Shown: in pieces, positions 33,705 through 41,846 of the stretch
How the letters are laid out: each line of letters begins with the position of its first letter
Numbering within the stretch: position 1 is the stretch's first letter
From: an uncultured Desulfomonile sp.
Lineage (GTDB): Bacteria > Desulfobacterota > Desulfomonilia > Desulfomonilales > Desulfomonilaceae
Length of the DNA: 64,000 bases
Reading direction: 5' to 3'
NCBI GenBank assembly: GCA_903952205.1
Contig: CAJBEZ010000033.1
Coordinates: forward strand, 1 to 64,000
Translations under genes and position numbers: made by a program
Notes under the pieces: model-generated
What the model saw: only the letters and a program-made list of their open reading frames with translations
Told to the model about the DNA's origin: nothing
Database searches by the model: none

Positions 33705-35408
33705 TTGGAGTTTCTGGGATTCATTACACTTGGAATTTTTATTGTTTTAATGTTGCTGACTCTGTTCGGCTATATTAGAACTCCTGTTCAGACGGTTCTA
33801 GTCTTATCCACCGTCTTATGTCTTATTGTAGGCGGTGTTTTCAGGTTTGTCGCTTATGGTTGGGATTCAGTGGTCTTGCTTCCCAACGAATTCCTCGGTG
33901 GAATAATCCTGCATCCCATAACGGCATTACTAACCGGGTTGTTTCTGGCTGGAGGACTTAAAGCTTCAGGCGGATTCGACGCTTTGAAAGCTATCCTGGG
34001 TTACCTGAGGAGAAGTCCGATTGGTCTGGTCGGAACTCTCGTAATACTGATAAATTTACCCGTCATATCGTCGCTTCCGTGTGGAAGAATTCTGGCGGCG
34101 GCGCTTCTTCCTTTGTTGTTTACTTTTGGATTTGAAGGCGGTTTGGGTATCCTGAGCAAATCGCAACTCATAGTCTTAATTGGAGCGTTTACAAGAAACT
34201 CCATGGGATCATGCGGCCCTTCTCCCATTGGTGGAGTGGGTCAAATTGCTGAGGGTTTCCTGGGGAGCTTTTTTCCAACCGCTTCTGATGGGATACTTAG
34301 GGCTCCCCAGGCATTCGCCCTAATGCTGGGGACAGCCGTGGTGGCTTTGTTTCTAAAGTTTGTAAGCCAAAAGCTCTATCCAAATGATGTAGCGCTGAGA
34401 AACGCTCCTGAGGGCTTTGACATCGGAAAAAACTCCGAGACTCAGGTTAAGGCGCCGATCAAGGGGTTTATCGCTTTGGCAATTTTTGTAACGTCCCTAT
34501 TGATAGCAATATTTCAACCTTTAGGAAAAATGCCGGTCCAGTCCGTTTTGGTCACGGGCGCTCTGTTGATGATTCTGATCTGCCGGATTCGCTTGAATGA
34601 CCTTCTTGAAGGAATAATTTTATTGCCTGTGACTGCAATGGCCGCCGGTTTTTTGGCCGCCGGCGCATTGGCTGCGACTGGCGGATTTACCGCATTGGCC
34701 TCTATGCTGAACAGCCTTGTTTCCATAAAAGCCCTCGGAGTCGCGGGTATGCTTGCCATATTCGTCCAATTCCAGACAATTCTTCCTCTCTCATGCGCCA
34801 GAATACTTACCGCCGCTTTAGTGCCCACTCTTTATCTTTTTGGCCCAGCTCAGTTCAATTTCTTGAGTTGGTCCCAATTGGCCATTGTTATGGCAGCTTA
34901 CATAATTAACGCAACGACTTCCTGTGGCCCGTCCCCTCTGGGCGGTGGAGGCATGATGGGTGAGGGCACGATGAGAGCCGAAACAGGTTTCATCAAAGGC
35001 GCCTATACGTTTGCGTCCATGGCCGTGATGGCTCCCATGGCGGCGATTTTCATGAAATTTCTCAATTTGTCGGTATTCCAGCCGACCGACCCGAGGTTTG
35101 CGAGAGACATAATTATGATTGGGGCGTTTGCAATAGCCATTGCGGGAGTCAATGTGTTTTTCATATTTCTCGGATCGAAAATTTTTAGTCCGGACGCTTC
35201 AAAGAATTTTTGGATTCAACTCGTTGGTTTTTTATTCAGCGGCGCAATAGGCGGAGGTATACTGGCTTTTGCTCTTTTCGAGTTGGAACCGACCAAAATT
35301 CTTCAAGGCGCCTTGGGTGGTATAATCGCTGCGGCTTTAATTGGTCTAATGGTGCCGAAAATGTTGTCGAAAAGGCTTACTGCGACGCTTTCAGGGCCAA
35401 ATGTGTAA
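33705..35408 (+). CDS. Internally duplicated multi-pass transporter-like protein
   Basis: A 567-residue, roughly 12-14-helix membrane protein. Two halves share the same layout: LLTGLFLAGGLKASGGFDAL / MAAGFLAAGALAATGGFTAL, an LPCGRILAAALLP / LSCARILTAALVP motif, and GSCGPSPIGGVGQIAEG / TSCGPSPLGGGGMMGEG. The paired hairpin-like SCGPSP motifs resemble the substrate loops of ion-transporter-superfamily carriers (DcuC, TRAP-M type), but I cannot name the family. Start TTG 33705 follows GGAG. The C-terminal hairpin is echoed by the small gene at 35494. Substrate unknown; an organic acid for the flavoprotein downstream is a guess. Confidence 0.75.
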   Translation: MEFLGFITLGIFIVLMLLTLFGYIRTPVQTVLVLSTVLCLIVGGVFRFVAYGWDSVVLLPNEFLGGIILHPITALLTGLFLAGGLKASGGFDALKAILGYLRRSPIGLVGTLVILINLPVISSLPCGRILAAALLPLLFTFGFEGGLGILSKSQLIVLIGAFTRNSMGSCGPSPIGGVGQIAEGFLGSFFPTASDGILRAPQAFALMLGTAVVALFLKFVSQKLYPNDVALRNAPEGFDIGKNSETQVKAPIKGFIALAIFVTSLLIAIFQPLGKMPVQSVLVTGALLMILICRIRLNDLLEGIILLPVTAMAAGFLAAGALAATGGFTALASMLNSLVSIKALGVAGMLAIFVQFQTILPLSCARILTAALVPTLYLFGPAQFNFLSWSQLAIVMAAYIINATTSCGPSPLGGGGMMGEGTMRAETGFIKGAYTFASMAVMAPMAAIFMKFLNLSVFQPTDPRFARDIIMIGAFAIAIAGVNVFFIFLGSKIFSPDASKNFWIQLVGFLFSGAIGGGILAFALFELEPTKILQGALGGIIAAALIGLMVPKMLSKRLTATLSGPNV

Positions 35409-35493
35409 CTCGAGGCCACGGCGCTGGTTTTAAACCAGGTTTTTTTCGAGACCCTATATAGCTCTAAAGTCGGTTAGAACTGAGAGAAACAAA

Positions 35494-35646
35494 GTGTTAT
35501 TGTGGATTATATTCGCATTCGTCGGCGCTTTATCCGGGCTGATTATCGCGTGGGCGCTGGACATGAGTTCACCGAAAGAGCTCGTTCAGGGAGCTCTTGG
35601 AGGATTGATTGCCGGTTTACTCATGTCGGCAATGTTGCCTCACTAA
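35494..35646 (+). CDS. 50-residue two-helix membrane protein resembling the transporter C-terminus
   Basis: The frame from GTG 35494 encodes two membrane segments (LLWIIFAFVGALSGLIIAWA and GGLIAGLLMSAMLP). It closely follows the last 50 residues of the preceding transporter: the same aromatic opening, GA..G..I..A, and then QGALGG.IA..L...M.P. It therefore looks like a tandem partial copy kept as a separate mini-protein. It could complete or regulate the transporter or anchor the redox complex. It ends 6 bases before the next gene. Confidence 0.7.
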   Translation: MLLWIIFAFVGALSGLIIAWALDMSSPKELVQGALGGLIAGLLMSAMLPH

Positions 35647-35652
35647 TAGGAA

Positions 35653-36201
35653 ATGTGGATGTCGGAAAGCGAAAAACCTTCGCAGATTGGTAAGAATCGC
35701 TCAGATGAGAGCCAACCGCTGATACTCCCAGGTATTCATCGGTACCAGTTTTTTACCAACCTGAAGGATAGAGGGTGGACTCTCAATCTGGATAGAGTCG
35801 CTCTTTTCGGCATTGTTTCAGCTTTGCTCGCAACAACCGTAAAGCCTCTCCTACGCGGCAATCCCGCCACCATCTATTGTTACGAATGCAGGGCGTGTTA
35901 TGCGACTCAAGACAGATGTCCGGTAGGGATATCATTGCAGGCTGAGCTGGTTGTGGCGGGTAGGGCTCTTGATTATGACAGGTTTATCCGGAATGGAGGA
36001 TTGAAGTGTGTGAGGTGCGGCAATTGTCAGAGTTTTTGCGTCCAGTATTTACCGCTACCAAGAATGTTTGAAATTATGCAACAAGAAACTCGGCAAGCTA
36101 TATTAGCGGGAATAGTTCCCCAGGAATCCTTGATACAGGGTCTTCAACAGGGTCTCATTGGTAAGGAATTTATTGATGACGTCGTCAAAGCTATATCATG
36201 A
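35653..36201 (+). CDS. Membrane-anchored protein with two Fe-S cysteine motifs
   Basis: A 182-residue protein with one membrane segment (about 48-65) and two cluster motifs: Cys76-x2-Cys79-x2-Cys82-x6-Cys89-Pro, and Cys119-x2-Cys122-x2-Cys125-x3-Cys129, both ferredoxin-like though the first has an unusual final spacing. The C-terminal ~45 residues are helical with glutamines. It overlaps the next gene by 26 bases. It is likely an electron relay at the membrane surface. ATG 35653 or 35659 can start it. Confidence 0.78.
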   Translation: MWMSESEKPSQIGKNRSDESQPLILPGIHRYQFFTNLKDRGWTLNLDRVALFGIVSALLATTVKPLLRGNPATIYCYECRACYATQDRCPVGISLQAELVVAGRALDYDRFIRNGGLKCVRCGNCQSFCVQYLPLPRMFEIMQQETRQAILAGIVPQESLIQGLQQGLIGKEFIDDVVKAIS

Positions 36202-37204
36202 CCTGTTAGGATTGTTGTGGAATTCTTTAAACTTAAGAGGTGTGCGTCTCTTTCTTTACGCGCTGACCGTTGCGTTAATCTTTCCATCAAGCCGGTTCAT
36301 TCTCGCTGTAGTGGCTATTTTGACTATTGGGTATAAATGGTACAAGGACTATCGACCTCACAAAAATCGTAATTTTTATTATTTTGTTGGTTTTGTGGCT
36401 TTTGTGGCGGTTGGATATGGATTCGCTTTTGTGAACGTCAGGAACGTCAACGAGGGCCAAATTGCGATGAGGCCACTGGGCGCCGCAATCGATCAAGTCA
36501 CTGACGGTGTGTATATTGGGCGGGGTGAGGGTTTCCGCGGTTCCATCGAGGTGGAAGTTGAGGTTAAAGATCACAGGATAAAGGATATCAAAACCCTTGC
36601 ATATCCTGATTTAATTTCGGTTCTCGACAACCAGATTCCCGAATTCAAGAAAGAATTGCTGGCAAATGGGCGCCTTTTTACTCCCCAGCAACCCAAGATG
36701 TTACGAGGGGCGCCAGAGACGCTCACTGGATATTTTAACGCTGTTCAGGACGCCCTGTCGAAAGGTACGCCGAATTTTCCCAAATATAACTGGTTTTCCT
36801 CAATCTTTCTGAACAGCTTCATAGGGCAGGCGCCAAACCGGGTTACCTTGAATGCGCTGGCAATATTGTTCGCCGTATTCATGGTCTTTGAGTATACTCT
36901 TCAGTCAATGTTGAATCCCGGGACTGGGCGTTCGATCAATTGTTACAACTGCGGCTCGTGCGTCGGGGTATGCCCTGTCAAGGAAGTGGAAGGCGTTCAA
37001 ATACCTATGGGGTTAGTCCTTCTCACCAGGCTTGGCGATTATGAAAGGGTCATGGAACTCTCCAAATACTGTGTAGGATGTGGCAGATGCGCTTCGAAAT
37101 GCCCAATCGGGAATTCCGGACCGTTGGTTATTTCAGCGGCGTTTCAGGCGGCTCGGGAAAAAAAAGGGACCGCATTTACAGGCGACAAAGGTAATACCGC
37201 GTGA
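36176..37204 (+). CDS. NosR/RnfG-like FMN-binding and 4Fe-4S membrane protein
   Basis: A 342-residue protein: two membrane segments (about 23-55 and 66-86), a periplasmic FMN-binding domain (about 105-205; GVYIGRGEGFRGSIEVEVEV), a further membrane helix (about 225-243), then two [4Fe-4S] motifs CYNCGSCVGVCP and CVGCGRCASKCP. The layout recalls NosR/RnfG proteins, which pass electrons across the membrane. The flavinylation motif S/T-G-A-T/S-x-T is altered to GAPET with Thr182 kept. Start ATG 36176 has AAGGA upstream and overlaps the previous gene; the stop overlaps the next start. Confidence 0.82.
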   Translation: MTSSKLYHDLLGLLWNSLNLRGVRLFLYALTVALIFPSSRFILAVVAILTIGYKWYKDYRPHKNRNFYYFVGFVAFVAVGYGFAFVNVRNVNEGQIAMRPLGAAIDQVTDGVYIGRGEGFRGSIEVEVEVKDHRIKDIKTLAYPDLISVLDNQIPEFKKELLANGRLFTPQQPKMLRGAPETLTGYFNAVQDALSKGTPNFPKYNWFSSIFLNSFIGQAPNRVTLNALAILFAVFMVFEYTLQSMLNPGTGRSINCYNCGSCVGVCPVKEVEGVQIPMGLVLLTRLGDYERVMELSKYCVGCGRCASKCPIGNSGPLVISAAFQAAREKKGTAFTGDKGNTA

Positions 37205-38250
37205 TGCGTGGAGGCATGGGATATATTTTAATTGGTGTTTTGATCCTGGCGCTGGCCTTAACGGCGGGTGAGGTCTCCATAAGAAGTTTTTCCTGCAAGG
37301 CTTGTCACCAGCGGCAGGCTGAATACGCCCATTGGATGGCTAATCAGTTGAAAGACAAAAACAAAGGTTTTGCTCACGCATTGATCGCTTGCGCTGATTG
37401 CCATATTGAAGGAGGCCCACAAAACACTCCTTTGTCCAGGGGAAGAGCTTTGTTACACGCCATTACCTATTTGGTCCATCAGATCGATCCTCGTCAGCCA
37501 CAAACTACTGGATTGCTGAACAAAACAAGAATTCCCAGCGCTAATTGTGAGTTTTGTCATTTTGCGTCCATTTACAGAAAAGCTGTATATTTGAAAGATT
37601 TACCCGAGGGACTTCGAGAAATTGGGCTGGTCATGGATCACCGAAAGCATTTTATGGTGCGGGATGATACCTGTGCGAAATGCCATGAACGTTATAAACA
37701 GGGCGATAAAAACAGGGCCGACAAAGAGGTTAATTATTCAGAGGTAAATCATCTCGCTTGTGATTCGTGTCATGCTGTTGCGTCACACGACTATCAGAGT
37801 GGTCGACTACTACCTATGACTGATGGGCAATTCATCGAGGCTCGTGAGCTGGCGTGGAAATCGCTGTCGAAAAATCCCAGGTGGATGGTGGCTTTTCCTT
37901 TGGAAAAAAGTTGTAATCGCTGTCACGATGGAAAGATTCATTATAAAACTAAAATATTCCTTTCGGACTGCCGAGTCGGAACTAACTATGAAAACTGTCG
38001 GAAATGCCATCCGATAATGACAAGAGAATATTTTGAAAGATACATTAGAGATCGTGAGGCTGGAAGTCCAGCCATGGAGTCTTTCAAGGGAAGCGACTCG
38101 TCGGACGAATCATCCAGGAACAATGTGACATTCACCTCAAGTTATGACAGTGTAGGTCGGAATTACGGTCGTCCGGACAATCGACTGGAATTGAATTTTC
38201 CCAATTCCAAAATGAATTGGAGCGGCGGACATGCCAACAGTCAGAGATAA
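37204..38250 (+). CDS. Membrane-anchored heptaheme cytochrome c
   Basis: A 348-residue protein with an N-terminal anchor (about 5-22) and seven CxxCH motifs: SCKACH, ACADCH, NCEFCH, TCAKCH, ACDSCH, SCNRCH and NCRKCH. The first four with the anchor recall NapC/NirT-type quinol-oxidising cytochromes; the rest form an added domain. The C-terminal ~60 residues are Ser/Asn-rich and without haem motifs. ATG 37204 (or GTG 37201) overlaps the previous stop; the last 20 bases overlap the next gene. Confidence 0.85.
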   Translation: MRGGMGYILIGVLILALALTAGEVSIRSFSCKACHQRQAEYAHWMANQLKDKNKGFAHALIACADCHIEGGPQNTPLSRGRALLHAITYLVHQIDPRQPQTTGLLNKTRIPSANCEFCHFASIYRKAVYLKDLPEGLREIGLVMDHRKHFMVRDDTCAKCHERYKQGDKNRADKEVNYSEVNHLACDSCHAVASHDYQSGRLLPMTDGQFIEARELAWKSLSKNPRWMVAFPLEKSCNRCHDGKIHYKTKIFLSDCRVGTNYENCRKCHPIMTREYFERYIRDREAGSPAMESFKGSDSSDESSRNNVTFTSSYDSVGRNYGRPDNRLELNFPNSKMNWSGGHANSQR

Positions 38251-38710
38251 ATCTAAAGACATCATCAATCGTGAAGTAGCCGGCACAATCCTTGACACCA
38301 AGGAACCCCCCGTGGCCCGTTTTCGATTACTTTCAAAAGGTATGGAACCGTATCACAGGCTTTTTATAGCCGACCCGAATTCGGATGTAATTGGAGACAA
38401 AGGCTGTTTGGCATGTGGAAACTGTATAGATTCCTGTCCCGTATTGCGAAAGGACCCTAAACGATTCGACAAGACTGCGCAACGGACCTCGTTCGCACTC
38501 GAAGCATGCGTCGGAGAAGATTGCGAGCAGTGCTATTCATGCGTTCTGGCCTGTCCACAGGTCGATACGGCGTATAAGGATTTCATTGTAGATGAGATAG
38601 TGCCGGAAACCATTCAGCCGGCGCCTAAGATTACGTCGCTGGACAATTATTTCATGGGACTCATTGCCCTGATACTGGGAATTATGATTGGGGTTTTCAT
38701 AGCCCGGTAA
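38231..38710 (+). CDS. Tail-anchored protein with two ferredoxin-like Fe-S motifs
   Basis: A 159-residue cytosol-facing protein: CLACGNCIDSCPV and CVGEDCEQCYSCVLACPQ motifs (about 75-120), followed by a C-terminal membrane helix (about 137-157). The second motif has an extra upstream cysteine. It resembles HdrC/SdhB-like cluster domains. It likely connects the membrane part of the complex with the soluble 2Fe-2S/4Fe-4S subunit encoded next. No exact family recognised. Confidence 0.78.
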   Translation: MPTVRDKSKDIINREVAGTILDTKEPPVARFRLLSKGMEPYHRLFIADPNSDVIGDKGCLACGNCIDSCPVLRKDPKRFDKTAQRTSFALEACVGEDCEQCYSCVLACPQVDTAYKDFIVDEIVPETIQPAPKITSLDNYFMGLIALILGIMIGVFIAR

Positions 38711-38753
38711 CTTAGTCTGAACCTGGATCGAGCGACTAGAAAGGATTTGAAAG

Positions 38754-39521
38754 ATGTCTGCGGTCACGCAACAGTTGATGGAAACAGATGATTTGTCGAT
38801 CCGCACGGATTTGATCCCAATTTTCATAATGGGCAAGAAATATGATGTTCCAAGCACCCTGACAATTCAGAAGGCTTTGGAATATGCAGGATATCAACTG
38901 ATAAGGGGTTGCGGCTGCCGTGGAGGAATTTGTGGGGCCTGCGCCACAGTTTACAGGCTTCCAGGGAGCGCCAAGATCAACGTTGGTTTGGCATGCCAAA
39001 CCGTGGTTCTACCCAACATGTATCTCACGATGATCCCTTTCTTTCCAGCAAATCGCGCTGTTTACGATTTGGATGAACTTGAGCCGGACGCACAGACAAT
39101 TCTGAAGTATTACCCCGAATTGGCCAAGTGCATGGGATGCAACACCTGCACTAAATCGTGTCCGATGGAAATTCCCGTCATGGAATATATTTCAGCGGCG
39201 CTCAGAGGGGATATTGAAAAGGCTGCGGAAATTTCCATGTCATGCGTTATGTGCGGGATTTGCGCCGCACGATGCCCTGCGGAACTGGGACAGTACAACA
39301 TCGGAATCATGTGTAGGAGAATAACCGGTAAACATATCAAACCCAGGGCGGATCACGTTTGGGAAATGATAGACAGAATCAACTCCGGCCGTTACGAAAC
39401 CGGATTGAATGAGCTGATCAATTCTGATGTTCAGAAGCTCAGAAGACTCTACGTGGAAAGGCAAACTGAGCCACATACGGGCCATGAAGAATGGACGCCG
39501 GATAACAACAGCAATCTTTAG
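38754..39521 (+). CDS. SdhB/TfrB-like 2Fe-2S plus two 4Fe-4S subunit
   Basis: A 255-residue iron-sulfur protein. The N-terminal domain has a plant-type [2Fe-2S] loop (GCGCRGGICGACA with a later LACQT cysteine). Two further motifs follow: CMGCNTCTKSCP and CVMCGICAARCP. This is the layout of succinate dehydrogenase/fumarate reductase iron-sulfur subunits and of the N-terminal part of TfrB, without the CCG domain. It should carry electrons to or from the flavoprotein encoded 67 bases downstream. Confidence 0.88.
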   Translation: MSAVTQQLMETDDLSIRTDLIPIFIMGKKYDVPSTLTIQKALEYAGYQLIRGCGCRGGICGACATVYRLPGSAKINVGLACQTVVLPNMYLTMIPFFPANRAVYDLDELEPDAQTILKYYPELAKCMGCNTCTKSCPMEIPVMEYISAALRGDIEKAAEISMSCVMCGICAARCPAELGQYNIGIMCRRITGKHIKPRADHVWEMIDRINSGRYETGLNELINSDVQKLRRLYVERQTEPHTGHEEWTPDNNSNL

Positions 39522-39588
39522 AGTTGATACGGTTTAGTCACCCAGGAACAAGTTAACCTCTAAATCATCCTTTTTTATGGAGTCGACC

Positions 39589-41268
39589 ATGGGATATACT
39601 CCAGAATTACTGGAACTCATAAAGAGAGTCGAAAAGACAAGGCCACAGAGAGTAGCCCGGAAAAAAGCTGGAGAAGAATTTCCAGCGCTCACACTGGACG
39701 AGAGAAAGGTCCGACTTGAAAAATATCATCCGGATTATAGAGCTGGGGCGCTCCGTGAACTCAAGGTTGGCCCAAGCAAGGGTTATTCGGTCGCTCAGGA
39801 AATAGCGGATCAATTTGAGGCCAAAAGCCGCATAGACCCGGATAGGATTGATTTGAACGAAGTTCATTATGAAACAGACGTTCTTGTAATTGGAGGGGGA
39901 GGCGCCGGCACAGCGGCGGCGCTCATGGCTGAAGAGGCGGGAGCCAAAGTTATTATCGCCACCAAGCTTCGTCATGGAGACGCAAACACAATGATGGCGG
40001 AAGGTGGCATACAGGCGGCTACAAAAAGTTGGAAAGATTCCCCCTACTTTCATTATCTGGACGTTATGGGGGGAGGACATTTCGAAAATGATCCACTTCT
40101 TGTAAAAACTATGGTCCTGGAAGCGCCAAAGGTTATAGGTTGGCTTGAAAACTTGGGTTGCATGTTCAACAAGTGGCCGGACGGGAAAATGTTCACCCTT
40201 CATGGCGCGGGAACTTGCCGAAAAAGGATGCACTATGCCGGAGACATGACCGGCGCTGAAATAATGCGGACACTACGGGACGAAGCAAGAAACCGCATCA
40301 AGAATATTGGCGTTCTGGAATTTGCTCCTGCGGTTGAGTTACTGCTTGACGAAAAGGGTTCGTGTTCGGGGGCTGTTCTCTATAATCTTGAAACCGAAGA
40401 ATATTTCCTGGTCAAGGCGAAGTCGGTTATCATGGCCACTGGTGGTTCCGGCAGGCTCCACATGCAAAATTTCATGACAACCAATCACTATGGCGCAACC
40501 GGCGATGGGCTTGCCATAGGGTATCGCATGGGAATAAGAGTGCGTTTTCTTCATGCCACCCAGTACCATCCAACCGGCGCGGTCTTCCCGGAACAGGCGG
40601 AAGGGCTCCTTATAACTGAGAAAGTTAGGGGAGCCGGCGCCAATCTTGTTAACATAGACGGAGAACAGTTTGTCTTCGAACGTGAACCTCGTGACATAGA
40701 ATCATCGAGTATCATTCGCGAATGTGAGAAGATCGGAAAGGGGATACCGGTACCCGGGCAAAAGGGCAAATTTGGGGTGTGGCTTGATTCTCCAATGATT
40801 GATCTTCTGGAAGGCGCAGGAACCGTTGAACGCGAATTTCCCGCCAAGTTCATCCTTTTCAAGCGCTACGGAATTGACATATCTCAACTTCCCATGTTGA
40901 TTTATCCAACCTTGCATTATCAAAATGGTGGATTGGAATACAAACCTGATTGTTCAACCGAAATTCCGGGCTTTTTTGTGGCGGGAGAAGTTGGAGGAGG
41001 AGTTCATGGGGCCAATCGGCTTATGGGCAATTCTCTTCTGGATATTTCGGTTTTTGGAAGGTTGGCGGGGCAATCGGCGGGAACGTTCGCAAAGGATAGA
41101 GGCGAGATTGGAGCTCTCAGCGTTGAGCATGTGCGTAAATATCACAGGGAACTAGAAGCTGAAGGAGTACAAACTGATCGGGTTTCACCCATGGTTTTAC
41201 CGGATTATACCAGTCCTGAAGTTAAAAAACGTCAATGGACGACGAATTATGTGGGTTCCTTGAGATAA
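39589..41268 (+). CDS. Fumarate reductase/succinate dehydrogenase-like flavoprotein
   Basis: A 559-residue FAD protein. An unusual ~95-residue N-terminal extension precedes the Rossmann motif (VLVIGGGGAGTAAALMAEEA). Active-site motifs of the family are kept: NHYGATGDG, QYHPTGAVFP with EKVRGAGANLV, YPTLHYQNGG, and GANRLMGNSLLDISVFGR. The histidine that links FAD covalently in SdhA/FrdA (SHT) is replaced (ANT in GDANTMMAEGGIQAA). Expected chemistry is reversible reduction of fumarate or a related unsaturated acid. Start ATG 39589 has GGAG six bases before it; ATG 39577 is also possible. Confidence 0.87.
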   Translation: MGYTPELLELIKRVEKTRPQRVARKKAGEEFPALTLDERKVRLEKYHPDYRAGALRELKVGPSKGYSVAQEIADQFEAKSRIDPDRIDLNEVHYETDVLVIGGGGAGTAAALMAEEAGAKVIIATKLRHGDANTMMAEGGIQAATKSWKDSPYFHYLDVMGGGHFENDPLLVKTMVLEAPKVIGWLENLGCMFNKWPDGKMFTLHGAGTCRKRMHYAGDMTGAEIMRTLRDEARNRIKNIGVLEFAPAVELLLDEKGSCSGAVLYNLETEEYFLVKAKSVIMATGGSGRLHMQNFMTTNHYGATGDGLAIGYRMGIRVRFLHATQYHPTGAVFPEQAEGLLITEKVRGAGANLVNIDGEQFVFEREPRDIESSSIIRECEKIGKGIPVPGQKGKFGVWLDSPMIDLLEGAGTVEREFPAKFILFKRYGIDISQLPMLIYPTLHYQNGGLEYKPDCSTEIPGFFVAGEVGGGVHGANRLMGNSLLDISVFGRLAGQSAGTFAKDRGEIGALSVEHVRKYHRELEAEGVQTDRVSPMVLPDYTSPEVKKRQWTTNYVGSLR

Positions 41269-41274
41269 ACTTAT

Positions 41275-41814
41275 ATGAAGGACACATCGACAAGACAGAG
41301 CTACTTAGCCATCTTATCAGGTTTCCTGGTAAAACTGAGAGATCCGTCTACTTATTGGAGAAGTCAGGCTTTTTATTGGGGAGTTATTCTGATTGCGCTT
41401 ATAGCGTCAGGAGTACTTTTGGGGTTTTTGACCTTGTCAAGTGTTTTCGGGGGAGGAAATGTCTCCTTGCCTGCTGTTGGCTCTCCCGGGCCGGTCGTTT
41501 TCAGGCATTACACACATATGTGGTTTAAAAACGGAAAATACAAAGAATGCAAGACATGTCACGAATCGATCTTTGCTACGCAGCATTATGGGACCTTTGT
41601 TTTAAGAGCCTTGAAAGACTCACCTCCGCTCAAAGTACATATAGGAAAAGACGCTTCGACGCTTTTTGTTCCTGGAACAGTTGTTGAGGATGAAGCGGCA
41701 AGGGTTGATTATAAAGTTCCGAGAGCCTGTTCGACATGCGCTACTGGAACCTGTCATGATGGAAAGGAATCATTCAGTCGGTTTGAGTGCTTGGGTTGCC
41801 ATAAACCAAAATAG
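41275..41814 (+). CDS. Membrane-anchored triheme cytochrome c (c7-like)
   Basis: A 179-residue protein with one membrane helix (about 34-56) and a periplasmic domain with three haem motifs: CKTCHE, CATGTCH (CX4CH, as in class III cytochromes) and CLGCHK. The VVFRHYTHMWF histidines could supply distal ligands. It would pass electrons between the periplasmic pool and the NrfD-type module, in the position QrcA occupies in Qrc complexes. It starts 6 bases after the flavoprotein gene. Confidence 0.82.
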   Translation: MKDTSTRQSYLAILSGFLVKLRDPSTYWRSQAFYWGVILIALIASGVLLGFLTLSSVFGGGNVSLPAVGSPGPVVFRHYTHMWFKNGKYKECKTCHESIFATQHYGTFVLRALKDSPPLKVHIGKDASTLFVPGTVVEDEAARVDYKVPRACSTCATGTCHDGKESFSRFECLGCHKPK

Positions 41815-41846
41815 ATCCGGATGTTGTATAAGAGTCGACAAAACCA

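Noticed and set aside
37204-38250. Octaheme rather than heptaheme assignment
   Set aside because: Only seven CxxCH motifs are present; other cysteines (for example SDCRVG) have no following CH.
39607-40233. 208-residue open frame on the minus strand inside the flavoprotein gene
   Set aside because: It is antisense to a clear, motif-rich flavoprotein, and its translation shows no family features.
41275-41814. Calling the triheme cytochrome QrcA
   Set aside because: QrcA has six haems and the gene order of qrcABCD differs; only functional analogy is supported.
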